Shown here: piece by piece, positions 52,225-60,629 of the stretch | Layout of the letters: each line of letters opens with the position of its first letter | Numbering within the stretch: position 1 is the first letter of the stretch | Assembly: GCA_963833495.1 (NCBI GenBank) | Contig: CAWHYJ010000015.1 | Location: 1 to 64,000 of the forward strand | Origin: Fodinibacter sp963833495 | GTDB taxonomy: Bacteria; Actinomycetota; Actinomycetes; Actinomycetales; Dermatophilaceae | DNA: 64,000 nt | Reading direction: 5' to 3' | Position numbers and translations under genes: made by a program | Notes under the pieces: model-generated | Told to the model about the DNA's origin: nothing | Database searches by the model: none | Seen by the model: only the letters and a program-made list of their open reading frames with translations

Positions 52225-52320
52225 GTGCACCGAGCACTTCGCCGCGTGGCCGCCGTCCTGGCCACCACCACCGTGGGGGCTCCTGGCGGTACCGCCGAGA
52301 TCACCTTCCACCTGCCGTAG
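52225..52320 (+). CDS. Possible 31-residue signal-peptide-like small protein
   Basis: GTG-started frame with AGAGGGGA upstream. The peptide has a basic start (HRALRR), a hydrophobic Ala/Val/Leu core (VAAVLATTT) and a short polar tail ending in HLP. It could be a truncated secreted-protein gene or a small real peptide. The 306-base interval 52102-52407 holds no other gene; its right part has the hairpin at 52342-52373. Confidence 0.35.
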   Translation: MHRALRRVAAVLATTTVGAPGGTAEITFHLP

Positions 52321-52341
52321 GCCCCTGCGCGGACCCGCCGA

Positions 52342-52373
52342 ATGGCCCGGACCGTCAGCACGGTCCGGGCCAT
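52342..52373. terminator. Strong hairpin between convergent genes
   Basis: A 14-bp perfect stem (arms 52342-52355 and 52360-52373, loop CAGC) between the small plus-strand frame and the end of the minus-strand protease operon. It would act in both directions. Confidence 0.7.
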
Positions 52374-52407
52374 CGCGCGACTCCACCGACGACTGCACCG
52401 GCGAGCG

Positions 52408-53334
52408 TCAGGCGGGCGGGGACACCTGGGCCGCGGCCGCCTCGACCCACCGGGTCGCCTCGGCGAGGCTCGGTGTCGTGCCGAGGGCCCGCCGGGGCTT
52501 CGCCGCCACGCGGTAGCGCTCGACGAGGTCGGCCGGGTCGACCGCGGCGAGCGACGCGACGTCGGTGACGCCGGCGTCGTACAGCACCGCGGCGTTCGTC
52601 CCGTCGACCCCCGGCACCCCGAGCAGCCCCGCGAGCAGCGTGAACCGGCCCAATGAGTCCCGGTCGACCCCGAGCAGGCTCACGAGCGTGGCTCGGGCGG
52701 TCGCCCGGGTCGCGAGGCGGGCGAAGCCACTCGTCGTCGTGACGTGCGCCCCGCGCAGGGCCGCGAGCTGCGCCTCGTCCAGGCCGTCGATCTCCTCGAC
52801 CGGACGGTCGACGACCGTTGACGCCACGACCTCCTCGGCGGGCGGCTTCGGCACGGGCACGACGGTCATCGTCACGGTCGACAGGGCGGCGGCGTTGACC
52901 TCCTCCCCCGGCCGGACGAACTGGAAGCCGATGGTGCCGACCGGCGTGACGTCGACGTGCACCTTGGTCTCCAGGACGAACTCACGGACGGCGAAGTTCG
53001 ACGTCGTGTTCGCCATCGACCCGAGCCGTTCGGAGATCCCGTCGAGAGCGTGCTGGAGCCCGTCGGCGAGGTCGTCGGAGGACCGCGGCGGGTCCCGCAG
53101 GGCGTCCAGCTTCTCGGTGAGCGCGGCGGACTCCGCCCGGGCCGAGGCGAGCTCGCCGCGCAGCGCGTCGACGATCTTCTCGAGGTTGTCCGTCGAGGCC
53201 GCGGCATCCGGCCCGGTGACGGGGGTGAAGACGCCGGTGACGCCGTCGACGGTCAGGATCCGGTCGGTGCCGGCGCGGGACAGGGCCGGCAGCCGGCCGA
53301 GGTCGAGGGTGGTGCGCACGGGGGGAGGGGTCAT
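52408..53334 (-). CDS. Protease-operon protein A: coiled coil, beta domain, HhH-like C-terminus
   Basis: A 308-residue protein, last gene of the operon. Residues 48-110 are coiled coil (NLEKIVDALRGELASARAES). A beta-rich segment follows (FAVREFVLETKVHVDVTPVG, then IGFQFVRPGEEVNAAALS and VTMTVVPVPKP). The C-terminal 110 residues look like helix-hairpin-helix/DUF4332 repeats: LLGVPGVDGTNAAVLYDAG and DEAQLAALRGAHVTT. The layout of helix plus beta-sheet recalls the small beta domains found with trypsin or NTPase modules (DUF2589, trypco-like); this is visual resemblance only. ATG 53334 overlaps the stop of the preceding gene. Confidence 0.8.
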   Translation of the reverse strand: MTPPPVRTTLDLGRLPALSRAGTDRILTVDGVTGVFTPVTGPDAAASTDNLEKIVDALRGELASARAESAALTEKLDALRDPPRSSDDLADGLQHALDGISERLGSMANTTSNFAVREFVLETKVHVDVTPVGTIGFQFVRPGEEVNAAALSTVTMTVVPVPKPPAEEVVASTVVDRPVEEIDGLDEAQLAALRGAHVTTTSGFARLATRATARATLVSLLGVDRDSLGRFTLLAGLLGVPGVDGTNAAVLYDAGVTDVASLAAVDPADLVERYRVAAKPRRALGTTPSLAEATRWVEAAAAQVSPPA

Positions 53335-53753
53335 GGTGACGGAGGTCCTTCCTCGGACGTCGGCAGGGCGGCCGGGACGACCCGCTGCGGGGCCAGGGTG
53401 AGCCGCACGCGGGTCCCGGCAGCGGAGCGGTACCCGTAGACCCCGACGGTGACCGGGTTGACGGTGCGGCAGAGCAGGTGCGTACGGGCCGGGCCGCCCT
53501 CGGTGGGCGTCACCCGCACGGCCTCGGTGGACAGCTCGAGCTCGATCGAGGCCTCGTCGAAGGCGTACCACAGGGGTGGCAGCGCGAGGGAGCCCGGCTC
53601 GGCCGCGGCATACTCGGCCGCTCGCTCGCGCGCGTGCTCGTCGAGGAGGTCCTGGGCCTCGACGACGGCGGTGACCGTGCCCGCGAGGAGGGCACCCAGC
53701 TCGGTCTGCCGGGTGCCGCTCCCCGCGGTCGGCGAGGGGTCGCCGGTCGCCAC
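53331..53753 (-). CDS. Protease-operon protein B: DUF2589-like small protein
   Basis: A 140-residue protein. An N-terminal helix (LGALLAGTVTAVVEAQDLLDEHARERAAEYA) is followed by a beta domain (LALPPLWYAFDEASIELELS, then TVNPVTVGVYGYRSAAGTRV and LTLAPQRV). The helix-then-strand pattern resembles DUF2589 family proteins by eye. No signal peptide. It is two bases from the next upstream gene and overlaps the HhH protein, so the operon is tightly coupled. Confidence 0.72.
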   Translation of the reverse strand: MATGDPSPTAGSGTRQTELGALLAGTVTAVVEAQDLLDEHARERAAEYAAAEPGSLALPPLWYAFDEASIELELSTEAVRVTPTEGGPARTHLLCRTVNPVTVGVYGYRSAAGTRVRLTLAPQRVVPAALPTSEEGPPSP

Positions 53754-53755
53754 GG

Positions 53756-54613
53756 TCAGAAGGTGACGGTCGTGGACTCGGAGATGATGCCCTTGCGCAC
53801 CGAGACGACGACGTCGACCGGGGTGCGGTCGGCGGCAGCGTCGACGAAGGTCCGCGTGAGCAGCACCGTCAGCTGCCCGTTCGCATCGGTCTGGTCCACG
53901 CCGCCCACGTACTCCCACGCGACGCCGGCCGTGTCGACCGCGAGCGTCTTCCCGGCGATGGGGTCGCCTTCGGCGTTCTCGTAGGTGATGACCACCTCCA
54001 TCGTCCGCGACGTCGCCGGGGGGCCACCGACGTCGGTGATGGGCCCGGCATCGACGCTGATCGACGGCCCGACGATCGCCTGGCGCGGCTTCGGCACCCC
54101 GATGTCGTGGCGGGGCTCGAGGATCGCGTTCATCCGCATCAGCCCGACGGAGCTCTCGGTGCGGAAATTCGTGTCCACGTGCGCCTGCGACGCGTCGTAC
54201 TGGAAGTTGTTGTAGCCGCCCCCGAAGATCAGCCCGATGCCGGCCTGACCGTGCGAGTCGGTGCTGTGGTGCACGTAGGAGTCGGACGCCTGGGTCGTCG
54301 CGAACTGCGACGCCGTGAAGCGGCCCTGGAGCCGCACCTGCGACCACTGGTAGAGCACCGGGTCGACGACGTCGATGAGCGGCAGCTTCTGGGTGAAGGT
54401 CTGCGCGCCCGTGACGGTGCCGTTGTCGTCGTACTCGACCTCCTGCACCGCGATGACGTCGACGAGGGTCGTCGACAGCGCGGACGTGGTGTCGGCCGCC
54501 GTCTTGTTGAGTTCCTGCTGGGTGCTGGCGACGGCCTGCCCGGTGAGCCGGACGAGGTCGCCGAAAGCCATGCCTGCCGTGTTGAGCTGGCCGCTCACAT
54601 CGGTGTTCGCCAT
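53756..54613 (-). CDS. Protease-operon protein C: helix-beta-Ig-like
   Basis: A 285-residue protein paralogous to the next upstream gene. It opens with VSGQLNTAGMAFGDLVRLTG and a helix (QAVASTQQELNKTAADTTSA), then a beta block with LPLIDVVDPVLYQWSQVRLQG and a glycine-rich loop (GIGLIFGGGYNNFQYDAS). The line ILEPRHDIGVPKPRQAIVGPS is shared in outline with its paralogue. Residues 190-285 look Ig-like (VVITYENAEGDPIAGKTL), as in invasin-type repeats. AAGGAG precedes the ATG. Function unknown; likely a structural partner. Confidence 0.75.
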   Translation of the reverse strand: MANTDVSGQLNTAGMAFGDLVRLTGQAVASTQQELNKTAADTTSALSTTLVDVIAVQEVEYDDNGTVTGAQTFTQKLPLIDVVDPVLYQWSQVRLQGRFTASQFATTQASDSYVHHSTDSHGQAGIGLIFGGGYNNFQYDASQAHVDTNFRTESSVGLMRMNAILEPRHDIGVPKPRQAIVGPSISVDAGPITDVGGPPATSRTMEVVITYENAEGDPIAGKTLAVDTAGVAWEYVGGVDQTDANGQLTVLLTRTFVDAAADRTPVDVVVSVRKGIISESTTVTF

Positions 54614-54629
54614 GGGTGACTCATCTCCT

Positions 54630-55679
54630 TCAGATGGTGAGGGCGTAGGTCTGGCTCATCGCGCCGAGGCGGGCGACGAGGGTGACGCTGGCGCCGGCGG
54701 CGCCCGCGTTGGGGACGTTGCGGGTGACGGTGACGAGCACCTGCCCGTTCGCGTTCGTCGAGGTGCCGGTGAACGGGGCGGTGTTCGAGAAGCTCGTGCG
54801 CAGCCCCCCGGCCTCGACCCGCAGTGACACCCCGGGGTTGACGTCGCCACCGGCCTTGCGGACCGTGACGACCACGTCGACCGAGCGGTTGATGCCGGCC
54901 CCGGCCACCGCGGTCTCCTTGACCGGGCCCTGCGAGAACACGATCTGCGGGCCGATGGCCACCTGGCTCGGCACGGGGAGCTTCCCGGTCTGCCGTGGGC
55001 CGAGGATCGCGTCGATCCGCACCTCGCCGGAGGACCAGCTGGCCTCCTGCTCGTGCGAGCGCGTCCCGTTCTGCTGGTTGTCGAACCCGTACTCGTAGTT
55101 CACGCCGAGGAACCCCCAGAAGAGGCCCGCGCCACCGATGCCACCGCCGGACTGCTTGGCGTTGAAGGACAGCCCGTCGCTCTCGTTGAACGCCCCGCAC
55201 GAGAGGTCCATCGACAGGGCCACCCGCTTCCACTCGTGGACGGTCGGCATGAAGAAGTTGAGGACCGACAGGTCGGTGCTCACGAGCTCGGTGTCCGCCG
55301 CGACCGGCAGGCCGTCGTCGTCGAGGTGCTGGATGACGTCGGTGACGACGGTGATCTTCGTGTCGGCGAGCTCGTTGACCGTGCTGATGACGCCCTGGTC
55401 GAGGGCGGCCTGCGAGTCGGCGACGCCGATGCCGATCGACTTGAGCACGTCACCGAAGGTCGGCGCGACCGCCTTGAGCTGGCCGCTGACGTCGGCGGCC
55501 GCGAGGGCTGCGCCGACACCGGCCGGTGCGCCGAGGCCGGCGAGGGCAGCGGCGGGTGCCGGTACGACGGGCGCGGCGGTGCGCGGCGCCGGGTTCACCG
55601 GGATGGTGGAGGTGGGTTCGCGCTCGGGCTTCCTCGCGCGCTCTGCCGTCTTCACGGGACGGCGCCTGGTCTCGGCCAT
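54630..55679 (-). CDS. Protease-operon protein D: paralogue of C with Pro/Ala-rich tail
   Basis: A 349-residue protein. A 60-residue basic, Pro/Ala-rich N-terminal tail precedes the same module as protein C: DVSGQLKAVAPTFGDVLKS with GVADSQAALDQGVISTVNEL, a beta block (VLNFFMPTVHEWKRVALSMD), a glycine-rich loop (GGGIGGAGLFWGFLGVNYEY) and ILGPRQTGKLPVPSQVAIGP. An Ig-like C-terminus ends it (VVVTVRKAGGDVNPGVSLRV). AAGGAG lies eight bases before the ATG. It is the first gene after the protease and lies 30 bases from it. Confidence 0.75.
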   Translation of the reverse strand: MAETRRRPVKTAERARKPEREPTSTIPVNPAPRTAAPVVPAPAAALAGLGAPAGVGAALAAADVSGQLKAVAPTFGDVLKSIGIGVADSQAALDQGVISTVNELADTKITVVTDVIQHLDDDGLPVAADTELVSTDLSVLNFFMPTVHEWKRVALSMDLSCGAFNESDGLSFNAKQSGGGIGGAGLFWGFLGVNYEYGFDNQQNGTRSHEQEASWSSGEVRIDAILGPRQTGKLPVPSQVAIGPQIVFSQGPVKETAVAGAGINRSVDVVVTVRKAGGDVNPGVSLRVEAGGLRTSFSNTAPFTGTSTNANGQVLVTVTRNVPNAGAAGASVTLVARLGAMSQTYALTI

Positions 55680-55709
55680 GGTGGATCTCCTTCTTCTCTG
55701 GGTGGTGGG

Positions 55710-57773
55710 TCAGCCCGCGGGCCACGTCCTGACGACGAGGGCGAAGGGCTGGGGCGCCTGGGGGACGTTCTCGCCGCGGACGGTGAGGACCCAGGTGCCA
55801 CCGGCCAACCCGTCGACGTCGACGACCTCCACCGTGTTCACACGGTCGGGGACGCCGGGGCGCTCGGGATGGCCGGGGACGTGGTTGCCGTGGACCGGCG
55901 GCGCCGGGGCGGGCCCGGTGAGGGTGAGGTCGAGGTCGTTGACGAGGCGTTCCCCCGGCTCGTCGTACCAGCACAGGGCCGCGCGCACCCGACCCCCGTC
56001 CGGGACCCGGAGGGGGAAGGTGCGGGCCGTGCCGGTGCGCACGGCGCGCGACCGCGTCGCGTTCTCCAGGATGCGCACCTCGCCGCCGTCGCCGGGGCGG
56101 GGCAGCGAGCCGTCGACGTCGACCCGTCCGAAGCCGCAGACCCGCGGGTCCTCCGAGCCGCTGCCGTCTCGGGTGCGCACGGGCCCTGCCCCGACGAGGA
56201 GGAGTGCCTTGAGGGTCGGGCCGGCGGGTGCGTGCCCGCCGCGGTGCCGGCGCCAGCCCTGGCGGACCAGGGTCAGGGCGCCCGCGGCAGCGGCAACGGC
56301 AGCGGAGGTACCACCGTCGACGATGTAATGCGGTGCGGGAGAAGCGAACCCCCATCCTCGGCCGGTGCCGACCGTGGAGCGCGGGCCGACGAGGTTGGTG
56401 CCGGGGGCGCACAGGTCGGGCTTGCGCCGGCCGTCGGTGGTGGGGCCGACCGCAGAGAGCGGGGCCATCCGGTCGGGCTGCCCGGACACCGGGTCCGCGA
56501 GGTCGCGCGGATCGGTGAACCGGCGGCCCTCGGTCTCCAGCCGGGCCCACGTCGCGGGGAACCCGTTGGGGGCCGAGCCCTCCGTGGCCCCGATCGTCAG
56601 GACGTTCTTCGCGGTGGCCGGTGACTCGACCGAGCCCGCGTCGGCCCGCCGGTCCCCTGTGCGGTCACTCCCGCCGTTCCCGGCCGCGACGAGCAGCACG
56701 GATGCCGGGTGCTCGCGCAGGAAGAGGTCGGCCTCGTAGGCGTCGTTGTCGTAGGCCCCCCGCGCGGGGGTCCCCCACGCCGCCACGTGCACGCGGGCGC
56801 CCTGCCGGTGGCCCTGGAGGAACAGCTCGCGCAGGTCCGTCGGCCGCCCGGCGAGGGCGTGCCGCGATGCGCCGACCTCCGGGTGGCCCGGTGCCACGGC
56901 GACCCACTGCTCGATGGCCTGGACGACGAGCTCGGCGCCGGGTGCGACCCCGCGGTTGCGGCCCCCGCTGCCCGACCCGTCCCCGGCGATGACGCCGCTG
57001 ACGAAGGTGCCGTGCCCGCTCGCGACGTCGGCCGGACCGTCATCGCCCCCCGGGTTGGTGACGTAGGGGGTCCACGACGGCCCGAGCGGCCAGGACAGCA
57101 GGGCCCGCACGCGCCCGCGCAGGTCCGTGACGACGGTGGCCGGGTCGCCGGTGTCGAGTCCGGTGTCGGCGACGGCGACGACCTCTCCCGTCCCGTCGAG
57201 CTCGCCGCACCAGGCGCCGTCCGCCAGTGACCAGCCGAGGTCCGGTGCGAGGCCGACGGCACTGGTTGCGGGCAGCCGCGGTCGCTCGACGAGCTTCACC
57301 CCGACGACGTTGCGCACGGCGGCGGGGTCTCCTGGCCAGTCGATGCGCACCTTGGTGCTGCCCTGGTCCAGCACTGTCGCGCCGAGCGCCTCGAGGCGGG
57401 CGACGACCCGCCGTCGCTCGGCGCGCGCGAAGCACACGACGTCGAGCCAGGACCGCCCGGGCCCCTCCTCCGGGGTCCCGAGGCGTCGGTCGCACAGACC
57501 CTCGTCGTAGGGCACGAAGCCCGCGACGAACGGGAGGCCGGCGAGCGCCTCGGCCACCGTGCGCCGCCCGACCGTGAGGCAGGCCCCGGCGGGCGGGCAC
57601 CAGAACTCGGTCCGCGCCCCGATGCCGGCCAGCGCCGCGCGCCAGGACGGCCGCAGTGGGCCCGTGAACCTGGCGACCACGCGGGGGCCGTCGCCGAGCC
57701 GCGCGTCAGCATCGCGGACGACGACGGCGACGCCGTTGACGTGCACGACGTGGGACTGCTCACCCGTGGTCAC
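55710..57773 (-). CDS. Subtilisin-family (S8) protease without signal peptide
   Basis: A 687-residue serine protease. The N-terminal 170 residues are a pro-like or substrate domain (LPFVAGFVPYDEG). The S8 domain has Asp203 (VAVADTGLDTG), His254 (SGHGTFVSGVIAG), oxyanion Asn366 (VAAGNGGSDRTG) and Ser490 (VDGGTSAAVAAAAG). A C-terminal beta-barrel/P-domain-like unit follows (LCWYDEPGERLVNDLDLTLTGP). It resembles KP-43-type subtilisins but lacks an N-terminal signal peptide, so it may act in the cytoplasm or leave by another route. GTG 57773 is the best start; its region is shared with the divergent argG promoter. First gene of a five-gene operon. Confidence 0.9.
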   Translation of the reverse strand: MTTGEQSHVVHVNGVAVVVRDADARLGDGPRVVARFTGPLRPSWRAALAGIGARTEFWCPPAGACLTVGRRTVAEALAGLPFVAGFVPYDEGLCDRRLGTPEEGPGRSWLDVVCFARAERRRVVARLEALGATVLDQGSTKVRIDWPGDPAAVRNVVGVKLVERPRLPATSAVGLAPDLGWSLADGAWCGELDGTGEVVAVADTGLDTGDPATVVTDLRGRVRALLSWPLGPSWTPYVTNPGGDDGPADVASGHGTFVSGVIAGDGSGSGGRNRGVAPGAELVVQAIEQWVAVAPGHPEVGASRHALAGRPTDLRELFLQGHRQGARVHVAAWGTPARGAYDNDAYEADLFLREHPASVLLVAAGNGGSDRTGDRRADAGSVESPATAKNVLTIGATEGSAPNGFPATWARLETEGRRFTDPRDLADPVSGQPDRMAPLSAVGPTTDGRRKPDLCAPGTNLVGPRSTVGTGRGWGFASPAPHYIVDGGTSAAVAAAAGALTLVRQGWRRHRGGHAPAGPTLKALLLVGAGPVRTRDGSGSEDPRVCGFGRVDVDGSLPRPGDGGEVRILENATRSRAVRTGTARTFPLRVPDGGRVRAALCWYDEPGERLVNDLDLTLTGPAPAPPVHGNHVPGHPERPGVPDRVNTVEVVDVDGLAGGTWVLTVRGENVPQAPQPFALVVRTWPAG

Positions 57774-57848
57774 ACCTGCAGGAGCCGCGACGCAGCAGCG
57801 GTGATACTCCGCTTGGTAAGTATGCAGACTTCCGTATACTCTTGCATC
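57774..57848. promoter_or_regulatory. Divergent S8 operon/argG control region with operators
   Basis: argG has TTGGTA (57813-57818), a 16-base spacer and TATACT (57835-57840), eight bases before its GTG, so a leaderless transcript is expected. ATACT (57804-57808), AGTAT (57819-57823) and ATACT (57836-57840) form overlapping inverted repeats; the 22-base stretch 57819-57840 is palindromic in 8 of 11 pairs and covers the -10 box. This suits a repressor such as ArgR, though the sequence is not a textbook ARG box. Confidence 0.6.
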
Positions 57849-59277
57849 GTGTCCAAGGTCCTCACCTCCCTGCCCGTCGGCGAGCGCGTCGGCATCGCCT
57901 TCTCCGGGGGTCTCGACACCTCCGTGGCCGTCGCGTGGATGCGCGAGAAGGGGGCGGTCCCGTGCACCTACACGGCGAACCTGGGCCAGTACGACGAGCC
58001 GGAGATCGACACCGTGCCCGAGCGCGCCGGCCAGTACGGCGCCGAGCTGGCCCGGCTGGTCGACTGCCGGCACGCCCTGGTCGAGGAGGGCCTGTCGGCC
58101 ATCGCCTGCGGGGCGTTCCACATCCGCACCGGCGGCAAGACCTACTTCAACACCACTCCCCTGGGCCGAGCCGTCACCGGCACCCTGCTCGTGCGGGCGA
58201 TGCACTCCGACGCGGTCGAGATCTGGGGCGACGGCTCGACCTTCAAGGGCAACGACATCGAGCGGTTCTACCGCTACGGCCTGCTCGCCAACCCCAACCT
58301 GCGGATCTACAAGCCGTGGCTGGATGCCGACTTCGTCGCCGAGCTGGGCGGCCGCCACGAGATGAGCGCCTGGCTCACCGAGCGCGACCTGCCCTACCGC
58401 TCCAGCCAGGAGAAGGCCTACTCCACCGACGCCAACATCTGGGGCGCCACGCACGAGGCCAAGACGCTCGAGCACCTGAACGAGTCGATGGAGGTGGTCG
58501 AGCCGATCATGGGGGTGAAGTTCTGGGACCCCTCGGTCGCGCATCGAGACCGAGGACGTCTCGATCACGTTCGTCCAGGGGCGCCCGGTGGCCGTCAACG
58601 GGCGCACCCTCGACCCGCTCGCCCTCGTCGACGAGGTGAACACGATCGGTGGCCGGCACGGCATCGGCATGTCCGACCAGATCGAGAACCGGATCATCGA
58701 GGCCAAGTCGCGCGGCATCTACGAGGCGCCCGGCATGGCCCTGCTGCACATCGCCTACGAGCGCCTGCTCAACGCCGTGCACAACGAGGACACCCTGGCC
58801 AACTACTACAGCCAGGGCCGCCAGCTCGGCCGGCTCCTCTACGAGGGTCGCTGGCTCGACCCGCAGAGCCTGATGATGCGCGAGGCCATCCAGCGCTGGA
58901 TCGCCTCGCTGGTCACCGGCGAGGTCACCCTGCGGCTGCGCCGCGGCGAGGACTACTCCATCCTCGACACCCGGGGCGAGAACTTCAGCTACCACCCCGA
59001 CAAGCTGTCGATGGAACGCGTCGAGAACGCCGCCTTCGGCCCGCTCGACCGGATCGGCCAGCTGACGATGCGCAACCTCGACATCGCCGACAGCCGCGCC
59101 AAGCTCGAGGTCTACGCCGGCCAGCCGGTGGAGCAGGGCCAGCTGCTCGTCGAGAACGGCACCCTGTTCGGCGAGCTGCCCGCCGGCGGCTACGACCAGA
59201 TCACCGACAACCCGCTCGTGCAGACCGCCGACGACGACGCCCTCGACCGGGCCGCGATGGAGTCCGGCACCGACTGA
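57849..59277 (+). CDS. argG: Argininosuccinate synthase, one frameshift
   Basis: Joins citrulline and aspartate with ATP. About 475 residues after removing one base, the long E. coli-like form. GIAFSGGLDTSVAVAWM is the ATP PP-loop; later blocks are HIRTGGKTYFNTTPLGRAV, GSTFKGNDIERFYRYGLL and IYKPWLD. The frame breaks near 58540 at GTCGCGCATCG: KFWDPSVA should continue as IETEDVSITFVQG in the next frame, which then runs intact to the stop. Single copy in this window, usually needed for arginine synthesis, so a consensus error is likely. GTG start adjacent to a TATACT box. Confidence 0.95.
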
Positions 59278-59318
59278 CCCGCCGGGCGGGCGCACCGGTG
59301 TTGTGCACGGCACACAAA

Positions 59319-59324
59319 TACACT
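59319..59324 (+). promoter_or_regulatory. -10 box, leaderless-type, FasR-like regulator
   Basis: TACACT, six bases before ATG 59331. A TTGTG...CACAA inverted repeat at about 59301-59317 lies immediately upstream and could be an operator. Confidence 0.5.
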
Positions 59325-59330
59325 CCCCGT

Positions 59331-60629
59331 ATGCCGCCCGCCCGCCCGCGCCCGTCCAAGGCCACCCGCGCCCGGGTCGCCCGCGCCGCCGGTGACCTCG
59401 GCGCCGCCGCGGTGCAGCAGATGGAGACCGACCACGAGTGGTACCGGTCGCTCTCGGCCGAGGACCGCTCCTGGGTGGGGCTCGTCGCGCAGGCGGGCAT
59501 CACCTCGTTCCTCGACTGGTTCGGCGGCGACCAGGCCCAGCCGGCCGTGACAGCCGACGTCTTCGGCACCGCCCCGCCCGAGCTCACCCGCTCGATCTCG
59601 CTGGCACAGACCCTGGGCCTGATCCGCACGGTCATCAGCGTTGTCGAGCGCGAGATCGCCGGCCTCGCGGCCCCCGGTGAGGGTGACCTGGCCCGCGAGG
59701 CCGTGCTGCGCTACAGCCGCGAGGTGGCCTTCTCGGCCGCCGAGGTCTACGCCCAGGCCGCCGAGGCCCGGGGGGCGTGGGACGCCCGGCTGGAGTCGCT
59801 CGTGGTCGACGCGGTGCTGCGCGGCGAGGCCGACGAGTCGATGCAGTCGCGGGCGGCCGCGCTCGGCTGGGGCGCGGTCACCCAGGTCGTGGTGGTGGTC
59901 GGCTCCACCCCACCCGGGGCGACAGCACCGGTGCTCACCGACCTGCACCGCGCGGCGCGGCGCACCGGTGTCGAGCTGCTGGTCGCCATCCACGGTCCAC
60001 GCATCATCTGCATCGGCGGCAGCGTCACCGACCCGATGGCCCTCGCGACAGCCCTCGACCCGCACCTCGGCGAGGGCCCACTCGTGGTCGGCCCGGTCGT
60101 CCCGCACCTGTTCGCCGCCGGGCGCAGCGCCCGGGCCGCCATCTCCGGGCACGGCGCAGCACCGGCGTGGCCCGCGGCACCCCGGCCCGTGCACGCCGAG
60201 GACCTGCTCGCCGAGCGGGCCCTGCTCGGCGACCTGCCGGCCCGCGGGGCCCTGCTCGCCCGCATCGTGCGGCCCCTGGCCGAGAGCCCCGGCGGCACCC
60301 TGCTCGAGACCGCGGCCGCCTTCCTCGACGGCGCCCACGGGGTCGAGGGCACCGCCCGCGCGCTGATCGTGCACCCCAACACCGTGCGCTACCGGCTGGC
60401 CGGCATCACCAAGACCATCGGTTACGACCTCACCGACGCCCACGACGCGCAGACCGTGCGCATCGCCCTCGCGTTTCACCGGCTGGGACCCGTCTCGCGG
60501 TCGAGCATCGCGGCCCTGACCGGCATCCCCGGCCCGTGCTCAGTTTGGAGGAAACCTACAGAACCGGCCGGAAAGGTTCGTCCCCGTTCGTCACGAGAAG
60601 GTCACGGCCGGCAGGACAGGGTGGAACAC
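59331..60629 (+). CDS. fasR: PucR-family regulator of fatty-acid genes (FasR-like)
   Basis: About 390-400 residues of recognisable homology; the C-terminal PucR helix-turn-helix reads TARALIVHPNTVRYRLAGI (residues 340-385). The N-terminal part matches the regulator that precedes fabD in actinobacteria (Rv2242 in M. tuberculosis; FasR in Streptomyces activates the fab operon). No stop codon occurs between the HTH and fabD: the frame continues through QTVRIALAFHRLG and into the fabD GTG at 60630. The end given here is therefore the last base before fabD, and the true end is likely near 60490-60530. Either a stop was lost by a one-base error or a fusion is made. Confidence 0.85.
60540..60629 (+). 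promoter_or_regulatory. Candidate FasR operator and fabD promoter region
   Basis: The linker before fabD contains TTTGGAGGAAACCTACAG, with a palindromic AGGAAACCT core, and sits where FasR acts in Streptomyces. No strong -10 box was found. GGACAGGG precedes the fabD GTG. Confidence 0.4.
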
